In this document: positions 1 through 9,255 of the stretch, piece by piece
Layout of the letters: every line of letters starts with the position of its first letter
Numbering within the stretch: position 1 is the stretch's first letter
Source of the DNA: JAQVEM01 sp964595565
GTDB lineage: Bacteria; Actinomycetota; Humimicrobiia; Humimicrobiales; Humimicrobiaceae
Direction of reading: 5' to 3'
Length of the DNA: 37,034 nt
Assembly (NCBI GenBank): GCA_964595565.1
Contig: CAZQQX010000018.1
Span: 1 to 37,034 of the forward strand
Notes under the pieces: model-generated
What the model saw: the letters and a program-made list of their open reading frames with translations, nothing else
Told to the model about the DNA's origin: nothing
Database searches by the model: none
Position numbers and translations under genes: made by a program

Positions 1-10
1 ATAATAAATT

Positions 11-39
11 TATTACAATATTTCTAAATATGCTATAAT
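11..39 (+). promoter_or_regulatory. candidate extended -10 promoter
   Basis: TATAAT at 34-39 is preceded by TGC, giving an extended -10. The -35 region (around 11-17) is poor. It lies 40 bases before the start codon at 80, which has an AAAGGA ribosome site at 68-73. Confidence 0.45.
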
Positions 40-79
40 TTCACCAAGTGATATTATCTTTAATGCGAAAGGAATCATT

Positions 80-940
80 ATGAAAAAATGGTTTATTCCC
101 GTAGCTTCTATCCTGTTTATTGCCCTTCTTGCCCTGCCTTTTAACTTTCTATTCGCAGCACCGGGGCTTCTAACCAATGCTGATTTTGAAACAGGTGACT
201 TTACCGGATGGACCACTTATATAGACCCTTCACACGCATTTAATAATGTAAGCATTGAAACTGAAGGCGGAGGTTCAAATAGTTATGCAAGAATTGATTC
301 TTATACAGGTGACTCATACATTTTGCAGAAAATACCTGTTAGCTCTCCCTATCTTTCCATGAGTCTTGAAGTAAGAAACAATATTAATACTTATATTGAC
401 TCTTTTTATATAAAAGTAGAACTCCTTGATGATGGAGATAATGTAATTGCAAGCGGTACATTAACGGATACCAATAATTATCCGGAATGGACTACTTTAG
501 TATTCAATGCTATCGGGCTTTTGCCTCTATTGCCTCCAGGAACAATTGCTGCTACGAAAGCTATAAATATATTTTTTGGGGTAGATAACAGTGAAGCTCA
601 ACCTGCCATTACTGATTTCGATAATATTATACTTACTTACCAGGAAACAGAAGAAGTTGGTTCTGCATCTGAAAAGAAAGTCTGGGTAAGAGACCATGAT
701 ATAACCTGTTATCAGGTATGGGTAAATGATGATAACAACTTCGAGTTTGTATTCTGGTGGGAGTATGCAAACAATAACTGGGTCCAAATTTATGATATGT
801 CAGGAAACCTTGTGTTTGAAATAGACATGAAAAAAGGAAATACACACTTTGAAGCGCCACTGCCAGATGGAATGTATACTGTAAAGACGCTCCATGAAGC
901 AGGCAATATATTGCAGGAATTTATTATTGGAAAGCCATAA
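80..940 (+). CDS. secreted beta-sandwich protein of unknown function
   Basis: A 286-residue exported protein that I cannot name. Residues 1-27 form a clear signal peptide: KK at the N-terminus, a hydrophobic core, and a likely cleavage after FLFA. The mature part opens with NADFETGDFTGW and runs to TDFDNIILTY near residue 185. That pattern is seen in jelly-roll carbohydrate-binding-like modules (CBM4/9 type), so a surface or glycan-binding role is possible. From about residue 195 a second beta-rich region follows. Its last 50 residues (VQIYDMSGNLV, then PDGMYTVKTL) resemble the small Ig-like C-terminal domains seen in T9SS cargo and FlgD-like proteins. No catalytic motif is visible. The start is supported by an AAAGGA site 6 bases upstream. 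It stands alone, convergent with the next gene. Confidence 0.8.
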   Translation: MKKWFIPVASILFIALLALPFNFLFAAPGLLTNADFETGDFTGWTTYIDPSHAFNNVSIETEGGGSNSYARIDSYTGDSYILQKIPVSSPYLSMSLEVRNNINTYIDSFYIKVELLDDGDNVIASGTLTDTNNYPEWTTLVFNAIGLLPLLPPGTIAATKAINIFFGVDNSEAQPAITDFDNIILTYQETEEVGSASEKKVWVRDHDITCYQVWVNDDNNFEFVFWWEYANNNWVQIYDMSGNLVFEIDMKKGNTHFEAPLPDGMYTVKTLHEAGNILQEFIIGKP

Positions 941-1033
941 AATAAAAATAGCTTATCTTCTTTCCTTTAAAATATAGGAAAACTTAATAATCTGAAAACA
1001 AAAAGAGGCAGAGGTTGTTACAGACGGAAATAA

Positions 1034-1067
1034 ATAAATTAGCCCCTCCTAAGTTATTCTAATTTAT
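1034..1067. terminator. inverted repeat between convergent genes
   Basis: A perfect 9-bp inverted repeat (1034-1042 with 1059-1067) with a 16-base loop lies between the secreted-protein gene and the convergent yjbQ-like gene. On the minus strand it is followed by an AT-rich tract. It may act as a weak terminator, but there is no strong T-run. Confidence 0.3.
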
Positions 1068-1073
1068 ATCTTA

Positions 1074-1490
1074 TTACTCCCCCATAACCTGTATATAAAC
1101 ATCACGTGAACGGGGCCTGTTATCATGGTCAATAACCACTATCTGCTGCCAGGTCCCCAGAATCGGACTGCCACCAGAGACCGGCACAGTAATGCTCGGT
1201 CCCATAAATGTGGCCCTAAGATGTGAAAATCCATTATCATCTCCCCAGGTCTGTGAGTGCCTGGTATGCTTGCTGCTGGAAACAAATTCTTCCAGCTGGT
1301 CTTTCATATCTTCTACCAGAGCCGGCTCGTATTCAATGGTCGAAACCGAGGCAGTGGAACCAACTACAGAAACGTTTACCAGCCCATTTTTTATACCGGA
1401 CTGGCCAATAATCTCTTTTACATTTGCTGTAATATCTTTAATATCGGAATATCCATTTGTAGAAACTGTTATTTTTTTGCCATATACCAT
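1074..1490 (-). CDS. YjbQ family protein (UPF0047)
   Basis: A 138-residue member of the YjbQ/UPF0047 family, single-domain proteins with weak thiamine-phosphate-synthase activity in some members; the physiological role is uncertain. The family core is clear: KHTRHSQTWGDDNGFSHLR, then GPSITVPVSGG, LGTWQQIVVIDHD and the C-terminal VYIQVMGE. The conserved His and Asp residues of the trimeric active site are present. I place the start at the ATG at 1490, not the in-frame TTG at 1505, because GAGGAGG sits 6 bases upstream of that ATG and would lie inside the longer reading frame. It is divergent from the FmdE-like gene. Confidence 0.9.
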   Translation of the reverse strand: MVYGKKITVSTNGYSDIKDITANVKEIIGQSGIKNGLVNVSVVGSTASVSTIEYEPALVEDMKDQLEEFVSSSKHTRHSQTWGDDNGFSHLRATFMGPSITVPVSGGSPILGTWQQIVVIDHDNRPRSRDVYIQVMGE

Positions 1491-1660
1491 ATCATTCCTC
1501 CTCAATTAAAATAGGACCTTAATAATATTTAACCTTAAAGTACAAAGATAATTTTTAATGATTAATTTTATTATATAAATATAGGAAAAATATAAAAGAA
1601 TTTAATTTAAATTTTAGCTCACAGTGCAAAAAAACTTAACTAAAAAAGTTCTAAAAATAA

Positions 1661-1689
1661 TTGAATAAGCAGAACACTAACCGTATAAT
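1661..1689 (+). promoter_or_regulatory. sigma-70-type promoter of the FmdE-like gene
   Basis: TTGAAT at 1661-1666, a 17-base spacer, and TATAAT at 1684-1689. Transcription would start near 1696, leaving a leader of about 38 bases before the ATG at 1734. This also argues against the in-frame TTG at 1695 as the start. Confidence 0.65.
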
Positions 1690-1733
1690 TCTTTTTGTAT
1701 AATAATAAAGACAGAATCTTTACGGGAGGTATT

Positions 1734-2447
1734 ATGTGGTACAGGGATGAAATAAATAATCTTATACAAAAAAACGACCTTAAAACACTTTTAAAAAAAT
1801 CAGCAGAACTCCACGGACATATATGCAGCTATTCCGCTTACGGCGTAAAAGCAGGTTGCTATGCTATGAGAAGCCTGGCTCTTACCAGTGAAGGAATGGA
1901 AGAAGTAATTGCTATAGTAGAAACCAACAATTGCTTTAGTGACGGCATACAGCTTACCACCGGCTGTACTTTTGGTAACAATGGCCTAATTTTCAAAGAC
2001 ATAGGAAAAACAGCCGTTACCGTTATAAACCGTAAAAACAGCCGCGCCATAAGACTTTCCCTGAGAAAAGACTACCTTGATTTAAATGAAAAAAAATATC
2101 CGGAGGTCTCCGAATTATTCAGGGAAATCATGGCAACAAGAAAAAAAGTTTCCACTAATATAATTCAGAAGTTTCTCTCACTCTCAGAGCAAATGGCAAT
2201 GAAAGAAATGGATGTTCCTGAAGAAGATATATTTGATATAAAAAGATTCACAATGAAAGCTCCTGAGTATGCACCCATATATAAATCGGTAACCTGCAGT
2301 ATTTGCGGTGAGAACATAATGGAGAACAGAGCACGCATAAAAAACAATGAACCTGTCTGTATAGGCTGTGCCGGAGACAGTTATTTCTATCTGGATGGTT
2401 TCGGCATTAGTTATTCTTCGTCTTCCTCGGCATGCGTAAGTCCATAG
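1734..2447 (+). CDS. FmdE-like protein with C-terminal zinc finger
   Basis: A 237-residue protein of the FmdE family, named for a protein associated with molybdenum/tungsten formylmethanofuran dehydrogenase. Bacterial members are widespread in anaerobes and mostly uncharacterised. The family signature HGHIC is at residues 27-31, followed by Gly- and Cys-containing segments (AGCYAM, TTGCTFGNNG). Near the C-terminus two CxxC pairs (CSIC and CIGC, about residues 190-213) form a DksA/TraR-like zinc ribbon typical of the longer members. The start at 1734 has GGGAGG 5 bases upstream and a good promoter. The 3' end overlaps the convergent citramalate synthase gene by 37 bases. No formylmethanofuran dehydrogenase genes are present, so a metal- or molybdopterin-related role is only a guess. 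Confidence 0.85.
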   Translation: MWYRDEINNLIQKNDLKTLLKKSAELHGHICSYSAYGVKAGCYAMRSLALTSEGMEEVIAIVETNNCFSDGIQLTTGCTFGNNGLIFKDIGKTAVTVINRKNSRAIRLSLRKDYLDLNEKKYPEVSELFREIMATRKKVSTNIIQKFLSLSEQMAMKEMDVPEEDIFDIKRFTMKAPEYAPIYKSVTCSICGENIMENRARIKNNEPVCIGCAGDSYFYLDGFGISYSSSSSACVSP

Positions 2448-4015
2448 ATAACACTATCTTCCAGCGCCTGCCAGCTTGCTTCTATTATATTTTCTGATAC
2501 TCCAATGGTCCCCCAGCTTCCCTTACCATCTGAAGTTTCAATCAAAACTCTTACCACTGCTCCTGTGCCTTTCTTTTCATTCAGGACTCTCACCTTAAAG
2601 TCAGTCAGGGTTATCTTTTTTAATACAGGATAACAGTTCTCAATTGCCTTTCTCAGAGCCTTATCCAGGGCGTTAACCGGACCGTTGCCTTCTGCAGTTT
2701 CAATTATCCTTTTCCCTTTTATTTGAACCTTTACAGTTGCCTCGGACATCATACTGCCATCCTCTCTTTTCTCATTTAAAACCCTGAAACTTTCCAGTTT
2801 GAAAAATTTTTTCTTTATTCCGGCAATTTCTTTAACCAGCAATTCAAAACTTCCATCTGCAGCTTCAAACTGATAGCCTTTATGCTCCATATTCTGGACC
2901 CTGTTTAATATTTCACTGACTCTTTCCAGTTCACCTTCCAGATTAATTCCGAATTCTTTTGCTTTGATAATTATAGATTTCTTTCCAGAAAGTTCGGAAA
3001 TCAGTATTGTCCTACTATTTCCCACAACTTCCGGGTTTATATGCTCAAATGCACTTGAAAGTTTGCTTACCCCGCTTACATGCATGCCGCCTTTATGAGT
3101 AAAAGCATTGCGCCCAACAAACGGCTGGCTGGGATTCCCAATCTGATTTGCAGTTTCATTTACAAATCTTGAAAGGCTGGTTAAATGTTTTAAACTTCCT
3201 TCCTTTAAACATCTTTTATTTAATTTTATTTCCAGATTGGGTATTATCTGACACAGGTCTGCATTGCCGCACCTTTCACCATAACCATTTATTGTCCCAT
3301 GAACCATCCTTATTCCCTTTTGAACAGCCAGTACGGTATTGGCCACCGCACATCCACTATCGTTATGGAAATGTACTCCTATTTCACCCCTGACTTTCTT
3401 TTTCACCTTATCAATTATCTCAACAACCTCCCCGGGAAGGACACCTCCATTGGTATCGCAAAGAGCCAGATAATCAGCACCCGCCCCGGCGGCCACCTTT
3501 AAGGTTTCCATTGCATACTTTGGATTCTCATTAAAACCGTCAAAAAAATGCTCCGCATCAAAAATAATTTCAGGAAAATACTTTTTTAAATACTCAATTG
3601 AATCAAAAATCATACTTAAATTATTTTCAAGAGAAGTTTCTATAACTTTTTCCACATGGGTAACAGATGACTTGCCCACCACACATACGGAATCCGTGCC
3701 CGACTGGAGCAATTGCTTTATGTTTTTATCATCTTCCACTTTAATATTTTTATACCTGGTCATTCCAAAGGCAACTATTTTAGAATACTGAAACTTTTTA
3801 TTTTTTAGTTTTTCAAATAACTCCATCTCCTTGGGATTAGAGACAGGAAATCCAACTTCAATATAATCAATTCCAATATCATCAAATCTTTCAATAAGCT
3901 GTAACTTATCATTAACCGAAAAAGATATATCCGCCCTCTGGGCGCCATCTCTTAAAGTGGTATCAAGAACATATACTTTATCTTTATTTTTTGATTCACT
4001 ATTCATCTCATTCAT
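2411..4015 (-). CDS. cimA: (R)-citramalate synthase
   Basis: Condenses pyruvate with acetyl-CoA to citramalate, the first step of the threonine-independent route to 2-oxobutyrate and isoleucine. At 534 residues it has the length of the CimA subgroup. The N-terminal TIM barrel carries DTTLRDGAQ at 18-26, the metal-binding HFHNDSG near 220, and GYGERCGNADL. The QRADISFS sequence after the first motif is characteristic of CimA; the LeuA below has APGIHLN there. The C-terminal 150 residues form a LeuA-type regulatory dimerisation domain, so isoleucine feedback is likely. The start has AAGGA 9 bases upstream. It is the last gene of the ilv-leu operon, 142 bases after leuD, and LeuCD can process its product. 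Its 3' end overlaps the FmdE-like gene. Confidence 0.93.
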   Translation of the reverse strand: MNEMNSESKNKDKVYVLDTTLRDGAQRADISFSVNDKLQLIERFDDIGIDYIEVGFPVSNPKEMELFEKLKNKKFQYSKIVAFGMTRYKNIKVEDDKNIKQLLQSGTDSVCVVGKSSVTHVEKVIETSLENNLSMIFDSIEYLKKYFPEIIFDAEHFFDGFNENPKYAMETLKVAAGAGADYLALCDTNGGVLPGEVVEIIDKVKKKVRGEIGVHFHNDSGCAVANTVLAVQKGIRMVHGTINGYGERCGNADLCQIIPNLEIKLNKRCLKEGSLKHLTSLSRFVNETANQIGNPSQPFVGRNAFTHKGGMHVSGVSKLSSAFEHINPEVVGNSRTILISELSGKKSIIIKAKEFGINLEGELERVSEILNRVQNMEHKGYQFEAADGSFELLVKEIAGIKKKFFKLESFRVLNEKREDGSMMSEATVKVQIKGKRIIETAEGNGPVNALDKALRKAIENCYPVLKKITLTDFKVRVLNEKKGTGAVVRVLIETSDGKGSWGTIGVSENIIEASWQALEDSVIYGLTHAEEDEE

Positions 4016-4157
4016 TCTGGTATTTCCTTTTCAAAAAAATTTTAAATGATTCTTATTTATAAATTTATTTATTTTTCACTTACCTTAAAAACCATTATTC
4101 AACAGATAACCATGCAATAATGCCATTTATTTAAATAGAGCATACAGTCAAACAGGA

Positions 4158-4652
4158 CTATCTTTCTATATTATCCCTGGTAAAATTTATATACCCCCCG
4201 CTTTTTATTATACCCTGTATAAAATCAGGAAGCGGTTTTATCTCAAAAACTCTATCTTTCGTAACATCACTGATTGTCCCGCTGCTTAAATCAATTTCCA
4301 GTCTGTCTTCATCTTCTATAAAACTGCCTGCCTCTTCGCTTACGATAACCGGGAGCCCTATGTTTATGGAATTTCTGAAAAAAATCCGCGCAAACGATGC
4401 GGCTATTACTACCTTTACTCCGCTTGCTTTTATTGATAACGGAGCATGTTCCCTGGAAGAACCGCAACCAAAATTACTGCCTGCCACTATTATTTTTCTT
4501 TCCTTCACCCTGCGTTTAAAATCTTTGTCCAGGTCCTCAAAACAGTGAGAAGCCAGCTCGCTTTCATCGGTTGTATTAAGATATCTTGCCGGTATTATTA
4601 CATCGGTATCAATATTATCACCATATTTTATTACACTTTCCCTTATTATCAT
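4158..4652 (-). CDS. leuD: 3-isopropylmalate dehydratase small subunit
   Basis: The swivelling-domain subunit of isopropylmalate isomerase, which with LeuC converts 2- to 3-isopropylmalate and probably citramalate to 3-methylmalate. The 164-residue length fits the short archaeal/clostridial-type LeuD. Diagnostic segments are NIDTDVIIPARYL near the N-terminus and the substrate loop FGCGSSREHAP near residues 61-71. The start overlaps the leuC stop by one base (TAATG), and a GGGGGAGG ribosome site lies in the last codons of leuC, so the two subunits are translationally coupled. Confidence 0.96.
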   Translation of the reverse strand: MIIRESVIKYGDNIDTDVIIPARYLNTTDESELASHCFEDLDKDFKRRVKERKIIVAGSNFGCGSSREHAPLSIKASGVKVVIAASFARIFFRNSINIGLPVIVSEEAGSFIEDEDRLEIDLSSGTISDVTKDRVFEIKPLPDFIQGIIKSGGYINFTRDNIER

Positions 4653-5932
4653 TATATAACCTCCCCCGGTGTTGCTATCCTGCCGGCTATTGCAGATGCA
4701 GCTGCCACCGCAGGCCCGCTCAGGTATACTTTACTTTCAGGATGGCCCATTCTTCCCACAAAATTCCTGTTGGTGGTAGAAACTGCTACCTCACCTTCAG
4801 CCAGAACACCCATATGACCTCCAAGGCAGGGCCCACAGGTAGGTGTGCTTACCGCGCAGCCAGAATTAATAAAAGTCTCAATATAACCTTTCCTGAGAGC
4901 CTCAAGATATATATTCTGGGTCGCAGGAATTATTATGGTTCTCAAATTATCGTTTACCTTTTTATTTTTTAAAATTTCTGCCGCAATCTTCAGATCCTCA
5001 ACCCTCCCATTGGTGCAGGAGCCTATCACCACCTGGTCAATTTTAACATCTGCTAAACCCTTTGCATTCCTGGCATTGGAGGGAAGATGCGGAGTTGACA
5101 CCTGGAGTTCTATATCCGAACAATCTATATTATATATTTTCTCATATTCTGCATCGGGGCCGCTATAAAATACTTTATAGTTTCCATCAGATCTTGACTC
5201 TAAAAATTCTTCTGTTTTTTTATCTACCCCGAATATCCCAAACTTTCCCCCGGCTTCTATTGCCATATTGGACATGGTAAATCTGGAATCCATAGAAAGT
5301 TCGTCTACGGCAGGTCCGCTGAATTCCATTGATTTATAAAGTGCTCCATCCACTCCAATCAAACCAATTGTGTACAGAATAAGGTCCTTGCCGGTTATCC
5401 ATTCTTTTAACTCTCCCGAGTAAACAAACTTAATGGTGCCCGGAACCATAAACCAGAGCCTGCCTGTGGCCATTGCCACAGCAGCATCAGTGCTTCCAAC
5501 TCCTGTTGAGGCAGCCCCGAGTGCGCCGTATGTACAGGTATGTGAATCAGCACCTACTACAAGATTACCCGGAAGCACCAGCCCTAACTCAGGCAGCAAT
5601 GCATGCTCTATACCCATTCTTCCAACTTCAAAATAATTTTTAATATTATGTTTCCTGGCAAATTCCCTTATAAACTTGCACTGCTGTGCGGATTTTATAT
5701 CTTTATTCGGGGCAAAATGGTCGGGTACTATAACCACCTTTTCCCTGTCAAACACTTCCTCTTTCCCTATCTTCTCGAATTCTTCTATGGCTATAGGCAT
5801 GGTTATATCATTTGCAAGCACAATATCCACATTTGCATTTACTATCTCACCCACGGATACATACTCTCTTCCACAGTGTTCTGCGAGTATTTTTTGCGCC
5901 ATTGTCTGCTGTTTGTTTTTTTTGCTGTTCAC
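4652..5932 (-). CDS. leuC: 3-isopropylmalate dehydratase large subunit
   Basis: The aconitase-family catalytic subunit of isopropylmalate isomerase, holding a [4Fe-4S] cluster. The cluster cysteines are visible in VIGSCTNGR and in TCGPCLGGH, and the substrate-binding GADSHTCTYGALG is intact. The length of about 426 residues fits the HacA/LeuC2 type that pairs with a short LeuD. The start is uncertain. I prefer the GTG at 5932, which has AAGGA upstream. A GTG at 5962 adds 10 residues, and the ATG at 5902 (MAQKILAEH) is where many homologues begin. It lies in the leu part of the operon between leuA and leuD. Oxygen sensitivity of the cluster fits an anaerobe. Confidence 0.94.
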   Translation of the reverse strand: MNSKKNKQQTMAQKILAEHCGREYVSVGEIVNANVDIVLANDITMPIAIEEFEKIGKEEVFDREKVVIVPDHFAPNKDIKSAQQCKFIREFARKHNIKNYFEVGRMGIEHALLPELGLVLPGNLVVGADSHTCTYGALGAASTGVGSTDAAVAMATGRLWFMVPGTIKFVYSGELKEWITGKDLILYTIGLIGVDGALYKSMEFSGPAVDELSMDSRFTMSNMAIEAGGKFGIFGVDKKTEEFLESRSDGNYKVFYSGPDAEYEKIYNIDCSDIELQVSTPHLPSNARNAKGLADVKIDQVVIGSCTNGRVEDLKIAAEILKNKKVNDNLRTIIIPATQNIYLEALRKGYIETFINSGCAVSTPTCGPCLGGHMGVLAEGEVAVSTTNRNFVGRMGHPESKVYLSGPAVAAASAIAGRIATPGEVI

Positions 5933-5989
5933 TCTTATGTAATTCCTTTCTGATAATCTCACCGGATAACAATATAGAACCTTAAAAAC

Positions 5990-7513
5990 TCAATTATCCT
6001 TCGCCTCTACAATTCTATTCATAGCTCCGATATACGCCTTTATACTGGCCTCAACTATATCTGTGCTTATACCGCTGCCCATGACTTCAACGCCATTGGT
6101 ACTTACCACTACCTTAACCGAGCCCAGAGCATCTTTCCCGCCGGATACAGCTTCTATATTATATTCTATTAACTTCACTTTCATTTTGGTTATTTTATCA
6201 ATAGCTTTAAATGAAGAATCAACCGGCCCGTCTCCTTCCGAGGTACTCTCGCTTAGTTTACCATTTACTTCTATGCCTACTGAAGAAGTAGCTCTAATAT
6301 CTGAACCGCTTTTAACCCTGTAATATTTAAGCTGGAAATGCTCCTCAACCCCGTGTATTTCATTTTCTACTATCGCTTTTATATCCTGGTCATTTATAGC
6401 TCCTTTTTTTTCTGCGAGTTCTTTAAACCTCTCAAAAGCTTTTTCCATTTTTTCCCCGTCAAGCTGTATACCGATTTCTGACAGTCTTCCTGCAAACGCA
6501 TGCCTTCCTGAATGTTTGCCCAGCACAAGTTTCGATGATTTTAATCCAATATCTTCCGGTCTTATTATTTCATAAGTGGACCTGTCCTTCAGCATCCCGT
6601 CCTGATGTATGCCCGCTTCATGACTGAATGCATTTTTCCCCACTATCGCTTTATTTGGTGCAACAATATAACCGGTTAAAGACTTCACCATACTGCTCGT
6701 CCTCATAATCTCACCAATATTAATATCGGTATATAACCCCAGGTCTTTTTTCCTTGTGTCAACAACCATTACAACTTCTTCAAGTGAGGCGTTGCCCGCT
6801 CTTTCACCAATACCATTTACCGCACACTCCACCTGTCTTGCTCCATGCTTTACAGCAGCAAGCGAATTGGCAACTGCAAGCCCGAGGTCATTATGACAGT
6901 GGACGCTTACTATAACATTTTCAACCCCGGAAGTATTCTCAAAAATATAGTCTATCAACTGCCCGAACTCGTCGGGAATTGTATATCCAACCGTATCCGG
7001 AACATTTATCACGCTGGCCCCGTTTTTAATAGCAACTTCAAATAGTTTGCAGAGAAATACACGGTCACTCCTGGTTGCATCCATGGCTGAAAACTCAACC
7101 GTATCTGTATATCTAAGGCTCCTTTTTACTGCTTCAGCTGCAAGCTCAAGCACCTCTTCCCTGCTTTTTTTTAACTGATATTTAAGATGAATATCAGACG
7201 ATGATATAAAAGTATGTATTACCGGCAGGGCAGCTTCTTTAAGTGCTTCTCCCGCAGTATCTATATCCTTAAAATTTGCTCTGGCCAGAGCCGCCACTTT
7301 CCTGTCCTTAATTTTAGCCGATATTTCTTTTACAGAATTAAAATCACTTTTTGATGAAATTGGAAAACCTGCTTCTATGATATCCACATTTAATTTAGCA
7401 AGCTGCCCGGCAATTCCTAATTTCTCCCCGGTATTTAGATGAATACCCGGTGCCTGCTCTCCATCACGAAGAGTAGTATCAAAAATATAGACCTTATTTT
7501 TTACACCTTTCAT
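5990..7513 (-). CDS. leuA: 2-isopropylmalate synthase
   Basis: Condenses 2-oxoisovalerate with acetyl-CoA, the committed step of leucine synthesis. At 507 residues it matches the bacterial LeuA1 type. The HMGL-like barrel shows DTTLRDGEQ at 12-20, HCHNDLGLAVANS near 205 and the GIGERAGNASLEE loop. The C-terminal 130 residues form the LeuA allosteric domain, where leucine inhibition is expected. It is a clear paralogue of the CimA two genes downstream, from which it differs in the APGIHLN specificity region. The 116-base gap from serA shows no terminator. The ribosome site is weak (GGTTAG). Confidence 0.95.
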   Translation of the reverse strand: MKGVKNKVYIFDTTLRDGEQAPGIHLNTGEKLGIAGQLAKLNVDIIEAGFPISSKSDFNSVKEISAKIKDRKVAALARANFKDIDTAGEALKEAALPVIHTFISSSDIHLKYQLKKSREEVLELAAEAVKRSLRYTDTVEFSAMDATRSDRVFLCKLFEVAIKNGASVINVPDTVGYTIPDEFGQLIDYIFENTSGVENVIVSVHCHNDLGLAVANSLAAVKHGARQVECAVNGIGERAGNASLEEVVMVVDTRKKDLGLYTDINIGEIMRTSSMVKSLTGYIVAPNKAIVGKNAFSHEAGIHQDGMLKDRSTYEIIRPEDIGLKSSKLVLGKHSGRHAFAGRLSEIGIQLDGEKMEKAFERFKELAEKKGAINDQDIKAIVENEIHGVEEHFQLKYYRVKSGSDIRATSSVGIEVNGKLSESTSEGDGPVDSSFKAIDKITKMKVKLIEYNIEAVSGGKDALGSVKVVVSTNGVEVMGSGISTDIVEASIKAYIGAMNRIVEAKDN

Positions 7514-7629
7514 TACTAACCACTTACTTTCTATTCCAAAAACGCACCCCTGGATTTCTTTAATCCCTGTAATGCTTTTTAAATTATTATCACCAGATAT
7601 ATCCTTTTCCTCAAATTGCTTAAAACTAT

Positions 7630-9222
7630 TTACTGGTAAAGATTGACTATCTTTATATTCTTAAAGCCTGATAGTCTCTTAAATTCTTCAAGTATCTCCG
7701 GAGTTACTTCGTTGTCCAGATTCAACCCCATAACTGCATCGCCGCTTAACTTCTTCCTGCCCACGTGCATTGATGCAATATTTACCCCGAGCTCCCCAAA
7801 AGCGGTACCTATTCTTCCTATCTGACCAGGGATATCCTTGTATTTTATAAATGCCATATACCTGGAAGGAACCATATCTATTTCAAATTTATCTATTGCT
7901 ATAAATCTCGGGGTATCCTTTTTACCGGTAGTCGTCGCTGAAATAGAAAGCTCACCATTTTTGCCCTCACCTGCCAGGGTAATTAAGCTCACATAATCTT
8001 TTGATTCGCCGCTTTTTACTTCTTTAACTTTCAGGCCCATCCCCCTGGCCAGCAGGTCTGCATTTACCAGGTTAACGTTCTCCGCTGAATATCTCTCAAG
8101 TATTTTTACCAGTATGAGGGAAGTCAGAATCCTTACATCAAATTCCGATACCCTGCCAAAATATCCTATTTTAAGGCTATCCAGATTGCCCTCAAATAAA
8201 TTTACAAAAAGGCTGCCCAGGTCTTCACACAGCTCAAAGAAAGGCCTGAGGATATCCATAAGTTCCGGTCTTATAGCAGGCGCATTCACAGGAAAAGCAG
8301 CTGTCCTTCCATTTAAAACATCTATAACCTGGTCAGCAATTATAGTTCCTGCCCTGTCCTGAGCTTCTTCCGTGGACGCTCCCAGATGAGGGGTGCATAC
8401 AACTTTTTTCAATTTGAAAACAGGCGAGTCGGTACATGGTTCTTTCTCATAAACATCAAGCGCCGCTCCCCCTAACTTACCGTCTTCAATGGCTTCTGCA
8501 AGATCCTTTTCAACTATAATTCCGCCTCTCGCCACATTCAGGATAATGGTGCCCTTTTTCATTTTATAAAATTCTTTCTTATTAAACATCCCTACAGTAT
8601 CCTTATTCTTGGGTAGATGTATTGAAATAAAATCAGCTTCACTGTAAAGGCCCTCCAGTTTGCTGGCTTTCTTTATTTCAAGCTGCCTGAACCTATCCTC
8701 GGAAACAAAAGGGTCATAGGCTATAACCTTTACACCCAGACAAATCGCTTTCCTGGCAACCAGTCCTCCTATCTGCCCGAAACCGATTATTCCCAGGGTC
8801 TTTCCCTCAAGCTCTATGCCTTTGAACTTTGATTTCTCCCACTTTCCGCTTTTCAGAGAAAAATTAGCCTCGGGAATTTTTCTGGCAACTGAAAGCAGCA
8901 GTGCTATTGTATGCTCTGCCACAGTGACTGCATTACTGGTAGGAGCATTAACTACCAGAATTCCTTTCCTGGTAGCAGTTGGGACGTCAATATTATCCAC
9001 TCCTATCCCCGCTCTTCCTATAACTTCCAGCTTATCAGAAGCTTCAATAATATCTGCTGTAAGCCTGGTGGCGCTTCTTATAATTACCGCATTTATACCT
9101 TTAATCTCCTCTTTAAGCTTTTCTGGCGTAAGGTTCTTCTTCTCCTCCACCACAAAATCATGCTCCAGCTTTTTCCTGGACTCTTCTGAAATGCCGTCGG
9201 TAATTAATACTTTCTTATTCAT
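7630..9222 (-). CDS. serA: D-3-phosphoglycerate dehydrogenase
   Basis: Oxidises 3-phosphoglycerate to 3-phosphohydroxypyruvate with NAD, the first step of serine synthesis. The 530-residue length and domain order identify the long, type I enzyme: a substrate/NAD core with GFGQIGGLVARKA in the Rossmann fold, the catalytic Arg in NVARGG, and the active-site His in PHLGASTEEAQ. An intervening (ASB-like) domain spans about 315-450, and a C-terminal ACT domain (DIPGQIGRIGTAFGELGVN) likely senses serine. The start has AGGGTGA upstream. It follows the class V aminotransferase by 33 bases. Together they can supply phosphoserine inside a branched-chain operon. Confidence 0.95.
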   Translation of the reverse strand: MNKKVLITDGISEESRKKLEHDFVVEEKKNLTPEKLKEEIKGINAVIIRSATRLTADIIEASDKLEVIGRAGIGVDNIDVPTATRKGILVVNAPTSNAVTVAEHTIALLLSVARKIPEANFSLKSGKWEKSKFKGIELEGKTLGIIGFGQIGGLVARKAICLGVKVIAYDPFVSEDRFRQLEIKKASKLEGLYSEADFISIHLPKNKDTVGMFNKKEFYKMKKGTIILNVARGGIIVEKDLAEAIEDGKLGGAALDVYEKEPCTDSPVFKLKKVVCTPHLGASTEEAQDRAGTIIADQVIDVLNGRTAAFPVNAPAIRPELMDILRPFFELCEDLGSLFVNLFEGNLDSLKIGYFGRVSEFDVRILTSLILVKILERYSAENVNLVNADLLARGMGLKVKEVKSGESKDYVSLITLAGEGKNGELSISATTTGKKDTPRFIAIDKFEIDMVPSRYMAFIKYKDIPGQIGRIGTAFGELGVNIASMHVGRKKLSGDAVMGLNLDNEVTPEILEEFKRLSGFKNIKIVNLYQ

Positions 9223-9255
9223 ATTTATTCACCCTTAAATTCCATTTTTAAACTT

